Of a DNA stretch of 64,000 bases, positions 33,780-41,695 are shown piece after piece (position 1 is the stretch's first letter; each line of letters begins with the position of its first letter). Made by a program: the position numbers and the translations under genes. The notes beneath the pieces are model-generated. The model made no database searches. It saw only the letters and a list, made by a program, of their open reading frames with translations, and was not told the DNA's origin. Source of the DNA: VAYN01 sp963702075 (lineage in GTDB: Bacteria; Actinomycetota; Thermoleophilia; Solirubrobacterales; 70-9); NCBI GenBank assembly GCA_963702075.1, contig OY969703.1, forward strand, positions 124,001 to 188,000. Reading direction: 5' to 3'.

Positions 33780-34502
33780 TTACTCGGTCAGATCGTCCGG
33801 CAGCCGGCCCTCGGCCTCGAGCTTTTCGAGGTGGGCCTCCATTGCCATTGCAGCCATCGGCAGCAGCTCGATCGGGATGTCGTCCCAGACGGTGGCGAGG
33901 AGGCTGGCGCGGGAGCGCTCGCCGGCTTCGAGCGTTTCGAGCAGGCGGCGCTCGCGCATCTGGCGGTGCCCGACGTATTCGGCCAGCTTGGCGGCTGGGT
34001 CGGTGATCCAGGGGCCGTGGCCGGGGGCGATCAGCTCGATCCCCTGCTCCTGCAGAAGCGCCAGGGAGTCCATGAAGGCGGCGAGGGAGTTGCCGCCGGG
34101 CGGGACGATCGTCGAGCCGAGGCCGAGGACGAGGTCGCCGCTGAAGCAGACGCCGGTTTCGGTGAGGAAGCAGACGTGGTCCTCGGCGTGGCCGGGGGTG
34201 GCGAGGGCGCGGAGGCCGAAGTGCTCCTCGCCGCCGTTCGGCAGGACCACCTCCGCCTCCAGCTGATCGGCGCCCTCGATGTGGTCGCCGTGGGAGTGGG
34301 TGAGAAGAACAAGGCCGATCCCACCGCGCTCGGCGGCGGTGGCGCGAATTGCGTCGAGATGGCTCGGGTCTTCCGAGCCGGGGTCGATGACGACGCAGGG
34401 ATCGGAGCCGAAGACGTAGGTGTTGGTCCCTTCCAGCGTCATCGGCCCCGGGTTCGGGGCGACGATCTTCAGGACCTCCGGATGCCCGGGCGCCTGGTTC
34501 AG
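33780..34502 (-). CDS. MBL-fold metallo-hydrolase (LACTB2-like), probable CTG start
   Basis: It has a metallo-beta-lactamase fold with T-H-S-H-G-D-H-I-E-G and later D-L-V-L-G-L-G and A-P-G-H-G-P-W. Family members begin about ten residues before N-P-G-P-M-T-L-E-G-T-N-T-Y, and that stretch is present here upstream of ATG 34442. Yet no ATG, GTG or TTG precedes it in frame. The CTG at 34502 overlaps the TGA of the PafBC gene, as with the GtrB-like gene at 22117, giving 240 residues. ATG 34442 would truncate conserved sequence. Confidence 0.8.
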   Translation of the reverse strand: MNQAPGHPEVLKIVAPNPGPMTLEGTNTYVFGSDPCVVIDPGSEDPSHLDAIRATAAERGGIGLVLLTHSHGDHIEGADQLEAEVVLPNGGEEHFGLRALATPGHAEDHVCFLTETGVCFSGDLVLGLGSTIVPPGGNSLAAFMDSLALLQEQGIELIAPGHGPWITDPAAKLAEYVGHRQMRERRLLETLEAGERSRASLLATVWDDIPIELLPMAAMAMEAHLEKLEAEGRLPDDLTE

Positions 34503-36553
34503 GCGGCCTCGGCTTCTTTGGCGATCGCCTCGCGGGCGTCCTTGGGCTCGAGCACGACCAGGTCGCCGGCGCCGCGGAGGATCTCCCGCACCAGCCAGGG
34601 CTTACCGGCGTAGGGCAGCTCGACGACGACGGCGCCGTCGGCGAGCTCCTCGACCACCGTCCGCTCCTCGCGCAGCCAGCGCGCCCGCTCGGGCGAGACC
34701 CAGACCCGCGCCACCTCGGCGGTCGGCACCTCGCCGTGGGTCATCCAGCCCTCGACTCCGGCGAACTCCTCGACTTCGGGCCGCGGCTCGAAGGTCTCCT
34801 CGGAGAGGTGCGCCTCCTTGACCCGGTCGAGCTTGAAGTGGCGGACGCCCTCTTTGGTCAAGTCGTAGCACTCGACGTACCAGCCCTCTTTGCCGTTCTC
34901 GAGTCGGTAGGGCTCGACCCGGCGCTCGGTGAACTGGTCCTCGTTCTCCTTGTAATAGGAGAGTTCGAGCACGCGGCTCTCGGCGATCGCCTGGTTGACG
35001 AGGCGCGCGACCTCGGCGTCGCCGCCGCCGGCCGAGGCGATCTCCAGCCCCTCCTCGGAGGGATCGTGCCCCAGCGCTTTGACGATTTTCGCCCGGGCGG
35101 TCTGCAAATCGGACTGCGGCAGGTGGTCGCCGAAGAGGTCGATCGCCGCCACCAGCGCCTTCGCCTCCAGCGGCAGGAGGCGGGCCGGACGGGCGAAGTT
35201 GTCCCCGTAGGGCTGCGAGTCGACCTCGATCTCGTCGCCGATGATTTCCGCGTAGAGGACGTAGGTGCCGCCGCCGAAGTTGACGACGTTCAGCAGGTCG
35301 ATGTCCTCGCGCAGCTCCTCGGCGGTCAGCTCCAAGCGGTCGCGCAGTTCTGCGGTCTGCAGCCGCTCGCCCTTTTTCGCCGCTTCGATCAGCATCCCGG
35401 CGAGGGTGACGAGGCGGGCGAAGCGCTCGGGCCGGATCGCCGCCTCGCCGCGGCCGTTGGAGCGGCTGCGCTTGGGCTGCTCGTCCAGGGGCCGGTCGAT
35501 GATCTTGGCTGGCTTGAAGCCGTTCTCGTGGCGCGCCTTCAGCAGCTCGCGCCGCTTCTCGGTCTCCTCGCGGAGGTCGTCGGGGCCGAGCACCTCGGCG
35601 TTAGCCCGCCAGCGCAGGACCCAGGCGATCAGCTCGCGCTCGGAGGCGTAGCTGGTCTCGAAGACGCGACCCTTGCCGGGGGCGCCGTCGGCCTTCTTCG
35701 TATTGCGCAGCTCTCCGTAGGTGCCGTAGTCGCGTTCGATCAGCCAGGCGATCCGCTCGCGGATGAAGACCTTCGCGGTGCCTTTCGTCTCCCCCAGCTG
35801 CCAGTCGGCGCGGCTGCCGTAGTCGCGGCGGTCGAAGTCCTCCGGCGGTGAGAAGTCGTGCTCGGCCTTGGAGGCGTAGCCGACCTTGCCCTGGATCCGG
35901 GAGAGGCGGAAGACCCGGACGGCGTCGCGCTCGTGCGCGTGGCCGATCAAGTAGAACTGGCCGCCGCGGAAGACCAGGTGGTAGGGGTCGACCTTGCGCT
36001 TTTCGGTCTCGCCCCGCTCCATCGTGTAGTAGGTGAACTCGATCGTCTTGCGGCGGCTGATCGCGGTCTCGATCTTGGAGAGACGCTGGGAGAGGTCGCG
36101 GCCGCCGGCGGAAGCGGTCATCGCCATCTCGACCGGAGCGCGCTCGCCCTCCTGGAGGGGGTTCGGGTGGCCCCAGGCGACCTGCTGCAGCGCCAGCCGC
36201 AGCGGCTCGGCGTAGGCGAAGCCGCCGTCGGTGAGCAGCATCAGCGCCGTCGAGAGCGCCGCCAGCTCCTCGTCGGAGAAGGAGATCGGGTCGAGGTAGA
36301 AGTTCTCCGGCGGCAGCGAATAGAGCTCGGCCTCGAAGAAGCCCTCGCCCGGCTTCTCGACCCCGAGCTGGATGCCAAGGCTCTCCAGCTCCGCGCGATC
36401 GGCGTAAAAACGACGCGCGAAAGCGTCGTCGTTCATGTCGCTGTAGCCCTCCACCTCGCGCTTGATCTCGAGGGCCGAGACCGGCCTCCCCTGAGCCATC
36501 AGGAACGAGATGAGAGAGAGCTGGCGGATCAGCTTCTCGGTGTCCTTCGCCAC
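34499..36553 (-). CDS. pafBC: Fused PafB-PafC WYL-domain DNA-damage regulator
   Basis: This 684-residue protein contains two consecutive HTH-WYL units: the first HTH at the N-terminus (L-I-R-Q-L-S-L-I-S-F-L) with a WYL domain around F-T-Y-Y-T, and the second HTH at about residue 380 with a WYL domain around L-S-Y-Y-K-E-N. In many actinobacteria PafB and PafC are separate; natural fusions are known in Arthrobacter. PafBC activates LexA-independent DNA-repair genes. The start is GTG 36553. The usual pafA proteasome neighbours are absent. Confidence 0.87.
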   Translation of the reverse strand: MAKDTEKLIRQLSLISFLMAQGRPVSALEIKREVEGYSDMNDDAFARRFYADRAELESLGIQLGVEKPGEGFFEAELYSLPPENFYLDPISFSDEELAALSTALMLLTDGGFAYAEPLRLALQQVAWGHPNPLQEGERAPVEMAMTASAGGRDLSQRLSKIETAISRRKTIEFTYYTMERGETEKRKVDPYHLVFRGGQFYLIGHAHERDAVRVFRLSRIQGKVGYASKAEHDFSPPEDFDRRDYGSRADWQLGETKGTAKVFIRERIAWLIERDYGTYGELRNTKKADGAPGKGRVFETSYASERELIAWVLRWRANAEVLGPDDLREETEKRRELLKARHENGFKPAKIIDRPLDEQPKRSRSNGRGEAAIRPERFARLVTLAGMLIEAAKKGERLQTAELRDRLELTAEELREDIDLLNVVNFGGGTYVLYAEIIGDEIEVDSQPYGDNFARPARLLPLEAKALVAAIDLFGDHLPQSDLQTARAKIVKALGHDPSEEGLEIASAGGGDAEVARLVNQAIAESRVLELSYYKENEDQFTERRVEPYRLENGKEGWYVECYDLTKEGVRHFKLDRVKEAHLSEETFEPRPEVEEFAGVEGWMTHGEVPTAEVARVWVSPERARWLREERTVVEELADGAVVVELPYAGKPWLVREILRGAGDLVVLEPKDAREAIAKEAEAA

Positions 36554-36582
36554 TGGTCGGCAGGATAGTCTCCGAGCGGCTC

Positions 36583-36930
36583 ATGGAAGTCCTCCGAAAC
36601 CTCTTCGGCAACCTAACCGCGGGCATTATCCGGCTTTTGGTGACCGTCGGAATCCTCGCAGCGGTCTATTTCTTCGTCGTCAAGCCGACCCTGGACACGA
36701 CCAAGACGATCAGCCACGAAGTCAACGGCAACATCCAAAAGTCGATCCACGAAGCCCATTTCGGCGACATCAGCAAGTCGATCGACGAAGTCAACCGCGA
36801 GGTTCAGCGGGAAGTAAAGCGGGCGCTCCGTCAGTCACCGAATCACAGCGCCGCCAAGAAGCTGGTCCGCTGCGTCCAGCGCGCCCACCAGGACGTGCAC
36901 AAAATCGAACGCTGCAACGAGAGGTACTAG
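36583..36930 (+). CDS. Small membrane protein with N-terminal helix and coiled coil
   Basis: This 115-residue protein has one N-terminal membrane helix (about 12-33) and then a charged, helical region (I-D-E-V-N-R-E-V-Q-R-E-V) with two Cys near the C-terminus (V-R-C-V-Q-R and E-R-C-N). No family is recognised. It is divergent from pafBC with 29 bases between starts; the overlapping hexamers TAGTCT (plus) and TATCCT (minus) in that gap could be back-to-back -10 boxes. Its stop lies six bases from the stop of a convergent tiny gene. Confidence 0.65.
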   Translation: MEVLRNLFGNLTAGIIRLLVTVGILAAVYFFVVKPTLDTTKTISHEVNGNIQKSIHEAHFGDISKSIDEVNREVQREVKRALRQSPNHSAAKKLVRCVQRAHQDVHKIERCNERY

Positions 36931-36936
36931 CGGCGG

Positions 36937-37095
36937 CTATAGAAGGGCGATCCCGGCCAACGTCGCGGTGCTGCCGATCAGGGCCACGCAGACCGCAACC
37001 GCCCCGGCGAACAGCGTGTGCTGCATCCCGTCGAAGCGCTGGTTGAGGTCGTCGAGCCGCTCGTCCGTCCAAGTCTCTCTCACCATGACCGCCAT
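36937..37095 (-). CDS. Tiny membrane-anchor protein, family copy 3 (shortest)
   Basis: This 52-residue protein has head V-R-E-T-W-T-D-E-R-L-D-D-L-N-Q-R-F-D, almost no coiled coil, and then a C-terminal hydrophobic helix with V-A-L-I-G-S-T. It is easily missed by length filters. ATG 37095 keeps the family spacing of six bases from the TACGCT box; AGAGTTACGCTATGATCATG around the start matches copies 1 and 2. It converges on the 36583 gene. Confidence 0.75.
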   Translation of the reverse strand: MAVMVRETWTDERLDDLNQRFDGMQHTLFAGAVAVCVALIGSTATLAGIALL

Positions 37096-37101
37096 GATCA
37101 T

Positions 37102-37107
37102 AGCGTA
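37102..37107 (-). promoter_or_regulatory. Leaderless-type -10 box, copy 3
   Basis: TACGCT on the minus strand lies six bases before ATG 37095 and is preceded by ACAAAGAGT, as in copy 1. Confidence 0.6.
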
Positions 37108-37132
37108 ACTCTTTGTCTTCGGAAATGTTTTG

Positions 37133-38155
37133 TCAGGCGGCGCGCTGGGCGAAGAAGGCGCTGCCTGACAGCGCCCGGTCGAAGCCCGACCAGGACTCGC
37201 CGGCGGGGAGCTGGCGCTCGATGCGGTCGAAGCTGCCGAGGCGGCCGCCGAGGTTGTCGATCATGTGGACGAGGACGGCCTCCCGGGTGGCGGGGACGAC
37301 CGGCGAGCCGTGCTCGAGCTGGCCGTGGTGGCTGAGGATGATGTGGAGGACGCACTGGGCGAGACCGGGATCGAAGCCGGGCAGCTCCTCGATCGCCCGG
37401 CGCACGGTGTAGTAGCCGAGCGGGATCTCCCCTTGGAGGCGGCCGGCGTCGGTGAGGTCGATCGCCAGCGGGTCGTCGTTGTAGGCGACGCACTTGCCGA
37501 TGTCGTGCAGGAGGGCGCCGGTGACGGCGACGTCGCGATCGATGCCGGGGAAGAAATTGGCCGCGGCGGAGACCGCCTGGGCGACCGAGAGCGTGTGCTC
37601 GAGCAGGCCGTGGCGGTAGGCCTGGTGGTAGGTCTTCGCCGCCGGCGCGTCGCGGAACCGCCTCCAGGTCTCCGACTCCTCCCCGAAGAACACCCCGAGC
37701 AGCTGGCGCAGATGCGGATTCTGCACCGTCGCCAGCAGCTCGCGCAGGTCGCTCTCCAGCAGCTCCGGCGACGCCTCCGACTCGGCCGCCAGATCCTCGA
37801 CCGTGTACTCGTGCGGCTCGGCCTCGCGCACGGAGCTGAGCTTGATCTTCGCCCCCCAGCGCTCGCTGATCTCGAAGACGCCGCTGACGAAGATCGGCGA
37901 GCCGGTGCAGCAGAGGGCGTAGTGGGCCTCGGCCTCCTCCCAGCAGACCGCCTCGGCGGTGCCGGTCGCGTCGCCGACCGAGAGCCGCAGCCAGGGCTCG
38001 CCGTTGCGCTTGCGGCGCAGCTCGCGCTCGCGCACGGCGTAGACGCCGCTGACCCGCTGGCCGTCCTCGAGCTCGCCGAGGGGGACACGCAGAGCGGTCT
38101 CGGTGGGGACGGCCTCAACCTGGGCGAACGCATCGATCTGCGTCTGCTCGCTCAT
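37133..38155 (-). CDS. HD-domain 3'-5' exoribonuclease, YhaM-like
   Basis: This 340-residue protein has an N-terminal OB-fold (about 25-120, nucleic-acid binding) followed by an HD phosphohydrolase domain with H-G-L-L-E-H, A-L-L-H-D-I-G-K, S-H-H-G and H-M-I-D-N. The order OB-HD is that of YhaM, an RNA and DNA 3'-5' exonuclease. It is flanked on both sides by members of the tiny-gene family. Confidence 0.85.
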   Translation of the reverse strand: MSEQTQIDAFAQVEAVPTETALRVPLGELEDGQRVSGVYAVRERELRRKRNGEPWLRLSVGDATGTAEAVCWEEAEAHYALCCTGSPIFVSGVFEISERWGAKIKLSSVREAEPHEYTVEDLAAESEASPELLESDLRELLATVQNPHLRQLLGVFFGEESETWRRFRDAPAAKTYHQAYRHGLLEHTLSVAQAVSAAANFFPGIDRDVAVTGALLHDIGKCVAYNDDPLAIDLTDAGRLQGEIPLGYYTVRRAIEELPGFDPGLAQCVLHIILSHHGQLEHGSPVVPATREAVLVHMIDNLGGRLGSFDRIERQLPAGESWSGFDRALSGSAFFAQRAA

Positions 38156-38212
38156 CGTTTCCTCAAGGTAGACAGCGATGCGGACGCCGCTGTGAGCCGC
38201 CGAGCGAATCCT

Positions 38213-38680
38213 TTACGCGATCTGAAATCCCGCGTAGGTGAGGAGGATTCCGCCGAGGGTGAAGAAGCCGTAGAGCATCAGCTTTTGCATCGACTTGATG
38301 TCGCCGCGAAGGTCATTCATCTCGCTGCGGAGCTCCTTGGCGCTGGATTGAATCTCCCCGCGGAGTTCCTTGGCGCCGGATTGAATCTCCCCGCGGAGTT
38401 CCTTGGCGCCGGATTGAATCTCCCCGCGGAGTTCCATGGTGCTGGATTGAATCTCGCCTCGGAGTTCCTTGGTGCTGGATTTGAGATCTCCCCGAATCTC
38501 TCGAATGTCCGCTTCGACGTTCTGGAAGCGGGAATCGATTCGCCGGAATTCCTCCGATACGGCATCGAAGCGCTTGTCGATCAGGTCAAAGCGGGCATCG
38601 ACGAAATCGAAGCGTTCCTCCATCCGCTCCCTGAGATCGTCAGTCCTCTCGTGTGCCGCGTTCTCTTCCATCGTCAGCAT
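38213..38680 (-). CDS. Coiled-coil/membrane-anchor protein, family copy 4, with 11-residue repeats
   Basis: This 155-residue protein keeps the family layout of charged head, coiled coil and C-terminal hydrophobic helix, but the head is degenerate (H-E-R-T-D-D-L-R-E-R-M-E). The coiled coil contains five 11-residue repeats of type E-L-R-G-E-I-Q-S-x-x-K, encoded by 33-bp tandem repeats. The C-terminus has G-F-F-T-L-G-G-I-L, which matches copy 5. It lies upstream of the YhaM-like gene on the same strand. Confidence 0.72.
   Translation of the reverse strand: MLTMEENAAHERTDDLRERMEERFDFVDARFDLIDKRFDAVSEEFRRIDSRFQNVEADIREIRGDLKSSTKELRGEIQSSTMELRGEIQSGAKELRGEIQSGAKELRGEIQSSAKELRSEMNDLRGDIKSMQKLMLYGFFTLGGILLTYAGFQIA
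38328..38492. repeat. Five 33-bp tandem repeats
   Basis: CGGAG-initiated units start at 38328, 38361, 38394, 38427 and 38460, exactly 33 bases apart, with the inner units nearly identical. They are in frame inside copy 4 and add 11 residues each. Confidence 0.92.
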
Positions 38681-38687
38681 GAAGCAT

Positions 38688-38693
38688 AGCGAA
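38688..38693 (-). promoter_or_regulatory. Leaderless-type -10 box, copy 4
   Basis: TTCGCT on the minus strand lies seven bases before ATG 38680, in the context AAGTTTCGCTATGCTTCATG. An overlapping TAAGTT at 38693-38698 could serve instead. Confidence 0.45.
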
Positions 38694-38747
38694 ACTTATC
38701 GTCTGCGGCAGACGTAAGGCGTTTGCCGCTGCGTCTACGCTCCCGAC

Positions 38748-39734
38748 GTGCGGGTCGCGGCAAAGGAAACGGCGGCGGCGCTGGGAGCCCTCGGTGCCTA
38801 TGTGATCACCGTGCTGCCGGGGGTCCACAGGGAGCTGGGGCGGTGGCGAGAGCAGGCCGCGGCTACCCCCGATCCGGACCGTCGCCGTCGGGCCGTTGCC
38901 GCGCTGGAGGAGAAGCAGAGCAACGTCGAGGCGGTCGCGGTTTTTGCGACGCTCGCGCCGTTGCGGCAGCGCCGCGCCGCGCTGCGGGCGATCGTGCCGC
39001 TGCAGCTGGCGATCGACTACCGCGACACGCTCGAAGAGGCGGGCGAGGCCGGAGACGCCGACGACGACAGCTACCTCGGCGCCCTCGAGGCGGACTGGGT
39101 GCGAGAAGCCAAAACCCTGCCCGGCTACAACGCCGTCGCCCACCTCCTACGCGCAGCGGTCGACCGTTGTGCCGAAGGCCAACGCCAGACGCATGCCGCC
39201 GCCGCGGGCGACAGCACCGAGCTGCAGCGATGGGCGGAAGGTCTGGAGGGGACCGGCGACCACCGCTGGTGGGAGCTCGCCGCCGGCGCCGGCTCATCGG
39301 TCGCGGCGCACGCGCTGATCGCCGCTGCCGCCGACCCAGACGCCACGGCCGCGGACGCCGTCGCGATCGACGCCGCCTACAACCCGCCGGTCGGCGCCCT
39401 CACCGTCTTCCTCGACGATCTGGTCGACCGCGAGGCCGACCGCGAGGCCGGCGAGCACAACTACCTCGGCTACTACGGGCGCTCGGAGGAGGCCGCCGAG
39501 CGACTCGCCTGGATCGCGGGCGAGGCGGCCGCCCGGATCGAGCCGCTCCCCCGCGCCCGCCGCCACCGGGCGATCCTCGCCGGGGTCGGCGCCTTCTACC
39601 TCGGCGCCGACGGCGCCCGGACCGGCTACGCCGAGCCGATCCGGAGCCGTTTACTCGCCGCCCTGGGGCCGGGGACGAAAGTGCTCGCCGCTTTCGCTAG
39701 AGGAATTGCGAGGTCTGCACCCGGCAGTACCTGA
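38748..39734 (+). CDS. DUF2600 family protein (YtpB-like terpene synthase)
   Basis: This 328-residue helical protein begins with V-L-P-G-V-H-R-E-L-R-type text (L-P-G-V-H-R-E-L-G-R-W). It has D-Y-R-D-T-L-E-E and then F-L-D-D-L-V-D-R-E-A-D, matching DUF2600. The best-known member, Bacillus YtpB, makes C35 tetraprenyl-beta-curcumene without a classical D-D-x-x-D motif. No prenyltransferase is adjacent. Its 3' end overlaps the convergent small secreted gene by 38 bases. The start is GTG 38748. Confidence 0.75.
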   Translation: MRVAAKETAAALGALGAYVITVLPGVHRELGRWREQAAATPDPDRRRRAVAALEEKQSNVEAVAVFATLAPLRQRRAALRAIVPLQLAIDYRDTLEEAGEAGDADDDSYLGALEADWVREAKTLPGYNAVAHLLRAAVDRCAEGQRQTHAAAAGDSTELQRWAEGLEGTGDHRWWELAAGAGSSVAAHALIAAAADPDATAADAVAIDAAYNPPVGALTVFLDDLVDREADREAGEHNYLGYYGRSEEAAERLAWIAGEAAARIEPLPRARRHRAILAGVGAFYLGADGARTGYAEPIRSRLLAALGPGTKVLAAFARGIARSAPGST

Positions 39735-40194
39735 ATTCGTAGGGCAGAACGGTGTTGTTGGCGCGGTTGACGGTGCTGGTCAGCTGCAGGGCCATCCGCT
39801 GCGCTCCGTGCTGGTCGCCGGCCTTCAGCTTCTTCGAGACGCGTTCGAAGAGTTCGACCTCGGTCTTGACGTAGCCGAGCCATTTCGTCAAGCGAGCGTT
39901 GTCGGCGGCCGGTTTGGGGACGGCGGCCAGCTGGGTCCGAGCCTTCTTGAGGGCAGCGGCTCCCTTCGCGAACTGGGTGGCGGCCAACTTCAGCTTCCCG
40001 GCCTTGATGTTGTTTTTCACGCCCTTCAAGACCCGTTCGTTGGCTTCGCGGTTCTGCTTGCAGATCGGTTCCACCTGCACCTTGTAGGCCTGCCGTTCTT
40101 CTTCAAGATCGGCGGCGAGCGCCATCGAGGACACCAGCAACAGGAGCAGGGCGCCGAGCGCACCTACCGCCGTGATCGTCCTGGGCCTTCTCAT
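39697..40194 (-). CDS. Small secreted two-cysteine protein A
   Basis: This 165-residue protein starts at ATG 40194, six bases after GGGAGG, and has a signal peptide ending A-L-A-A. The mature part is helical, with one Cys near the N-terminus (E-P-I-C-K-Q-N) and one near the end (F-R-Y-C), a central V-P-K-P-A-A-D-N-A-R-L-x-K-W block and N-R-A-N-N-T-V-L. The 41692 protein shares this block and layout. No named family is recognised. Confidence 0.75.
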   Translation of the reverse strand: MRRPRTITAVGALGALLLLLVSSMALAADLEEERQAYKVQVEPICKQNREANERVLKGVKNNIKAGKLKLAATQFAKGAAALKKARTQLAAVPKPAADNARLTKWLGYVKTEVELFERVSKKLKAGDQHGAQRMALQLTSTVNRANNTVLPYEFRYCRVQTSQFL

Positions 40195-40416
40195 TTCGTT
40201 CCTCCCTGTCGTGAATCGGATCTCTAACTCAAACCCAAGCAGAGCCGCCGCGATTCTGTGTTGGATCTTTCTATAGGGATCGTTAACCCACGCAGACGGC
40301 CCGGGCAAGCGGGGAGCTCACCCGGACCGCAGACTTGCGCAGGATCCGACCGCCCAGGGTGTGGCGGGGGATCCTTAGCTGGCGCCAGATACGTCTCCGG
40401 CGGGGAGCCGGTGACG
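40195..40416 (-). other. Long structured 5' leader of secreted protein A
   Basis: If transcription starts from the promoter at 40423-40451, about 220 bases precede the ATG. The leader contains a 10-bp hairpin with G-U pairs (40301-40325) and a 5-bp hairpin (about 40396-40414), both with loop TCCCC on the RNA strand. Copies of CGCAGAC lie at 40291 and 40328, with a third at 40415-40421 at the probable transcript start. No known riboswitch class is recognised. Confidence 0.4.
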
Positions 40417-40422
40417 CAGACA

Positions 40423-40451
40423 ATAAGAACAGAGACGGACCACAGTGTCAA
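40423..40451 (-). promoter_or_regulatory. Promoter TTGACA-N17-TCTTAT of secreted protein A
   Basis: On the minus strand a perfect TTGACA (40446-40451) is followed after 17 bases by TCTTAT (40423-40428). The spacer shares GGTCCG and TGT before the -10 with the promoter at 52336-52364. Confidence 0.6.
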
Positions 40452-40465
40452 GCTAGATTGATCGA

Positions 40466-40903
40466 CTAAACGCTTTTGTTCGCCCATTCCCGGGCTTCGG
40501 CGAAGCCGAGATACGGCAGCAGGGTCAGAAGCACCAACTCCGGTCGAAGCTCCTGAAGACGGTCGAGGCGCCCGATCCTGAGGTGGTCGCCGACCAACCC
40601 CACCACCCCCGCGACCAGGGCCTCGTCGGTGGAGCCGGGGAGCCGCCGGTCGGCCGGCGCTTTTACGCGCAGGAAGCCCGCTAGACGGCCAACAACCGTT
40701 TCGTAGCGGCTGAGTATGTCGGCCCCCGCAGGGGCATCGGCGGCGAGCGTCTCGACCACGTCCGGATGGGCGATCGCGTAGTCGATCCCGGCGTTTATCC
40801 CGGCGGTTATCTGTGCCGGCCACTCCTCCTCGGCGGCGCAGGCGTCGAGCATCGCCGCTTCGAGGTTCGCAAGGGCGAGCGGGTACGCCACGAATTGGAA
40901 CAC
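40466..40903 (-). CDS. TetR-like C-terminal domain protein without HTH (truncated regulator)
   Basis: This 145-residue all-helical protein resembles the ligand-binding half of TetR regulators (A-M-L-D-A-C-A-A-E-E-E, then a long A-I-A-H-P-D-V-V-E segment). The N-terminal DNA-binding domain is missing: only 27 bases separate its start from the stop of the next gene upstream. GTG 40903 lies six bases after TACGGT, so it might be expressed without a leader. It is either a decayed regulator or a free ligand-binding domain. Confidence 0.55.
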   Translation of the reverse strand: MFQFVAYPLALANLEAAMLDACAAEEEWPAQITAGINAGIDYAIAHPDVVETLAADAPAGADILSRYETVVGRLAGFLRVKAPADRRLPGSTDEALVAGVVGLVGDHLRIGRLDRLQELRPELVLLTLLPYLGFAEAREWANKSV

Positions 40904-40930
40904 TAACAGACCGTATGGTCGTAAGACGGC

Positions 40931-41695
40931 TCAGCGGGCACGGCAGCTGCGGGCGATCCCCTTGCTGATGCGGCGGCCGTCGGCAAAGGTGAAGGTGGCT
41001 TTCGCGAAGGAGAAGAAGCCGAAGGGAATCCGCTTCCCGAGCGGGCAGGAAGCACTGATGTAGCTGCGCGCGCGGCCGCGGTACATATAGCGGCGGTGGA
41101 AGTCCATTTCGAAGCGTGCGAAGCGGGGCCACGGTCCCAGGTTGGCCGGCAGATGAGCGATCAGGACCGTGCCGAACTTGCCGGGACGAAGGTGGATCAG
41201 GAACGGCAGGACGACGACGGTGGGCGGCCGGACGGCAAGGCCGTGAACGATCACCGCCCGCTGGCCGTGGACCTTGCCGTTGAAGGCGAGCAGGCGGGCG
41301 TGGACCGTAAAGGCGGGCTGAGAGGGAATCTTCACCTGGGCCACCATCCGCCCGGTACCGATCAGCGCCGACCGGCAGGCTTCCAGCGCTTTGGCGGTGG
41401 TGGTGTTGCGGAGCCTCCGGGCCGTGCAGGTCGGCAACCCCCGGCTACTGATCAGTCCCTGCCCGGGGATCCCCAGTTCGACCCGCGTCACCCGCGGCAG
41501 GGTGCTCGCATCGGTGGTCTGCAGACCGGCCTTCAGCTGCACCGAGACCGGCGCCGGCCGGTCCCGCGGCAGCGCCCGCGGCGCGAACCCGCCGTCGAGG
41601 GTGACAATCAGGTTGCCGCGCTGCGCTCGCTCGCCGCTGGCCGTCGCCGCCGTCAGGGCGACCAGAACCACCAGAGCGAGGAGCAGCCGCTTCAT
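40931..41695 (-). CDS. Secreted protein of unknown function in the MMPL operon
   Basis: This 254-residue protein has a signal peptide (M-K-R-L-L-L-A-L-V-V start) and a beta-rich mature part (L-I-V-T-L-D-G-G-F-A-P-R, I-G-T-G-R-M-V-A) with conserved-looking Cys pairs (C-T-A-R-R and E-A-C-R). It resembles single modules of the large secreted proteins at 47-52 kb in its P-R-V-T-R-V-E-L-G strand and A-L-I-G-T-G turn. ATG 41695 overlaps the preceding stop (ATGA), so it is translationally coupled. Confidence 0.7.
   Translation of the reverse strand: MKRLLLALVVLVALTAATASGERAQRGNLIVTLDGGFAPRALPRDRPAPVSVQLKAGLQTTDASTLPRVTRVELGIPGQGLISSRGLPTCTARRLRNTTTAKALEACRSALIGTGRMVAQVKIPSQPAFTVHARLLAFNGKVHGQRAVIVHGLAVRPPTVVVLPFLIHLRPGKFGTVLIAHLPANLGPWPRFARFEMDFHRRYMYRGRARSYISASCPLGKRIPFGFFSFAKATFTFADGRRISKGIARSCRAR

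Noticed and set aside
36791..37072. A 93-codon minus-strand frame over tiny gene copy 3
   Set aside because: It is in the wrong frame. The 52-residue frame matches the family head and promoter spacing, while this one does not.
38328..38492. Regular 33-bp repeats resembling a CRISPR array
   Set aside because: There are no unique spacers between units. The repeats are in frame in a coiled-coil gene, and no cas gene is present.
40195..40416. A cyclic-di-AMP (ydaO) riboswitch in the leader
   Set aside because: Although the leader is GC-rich and structured, I could not match the conserved core bases of that class.
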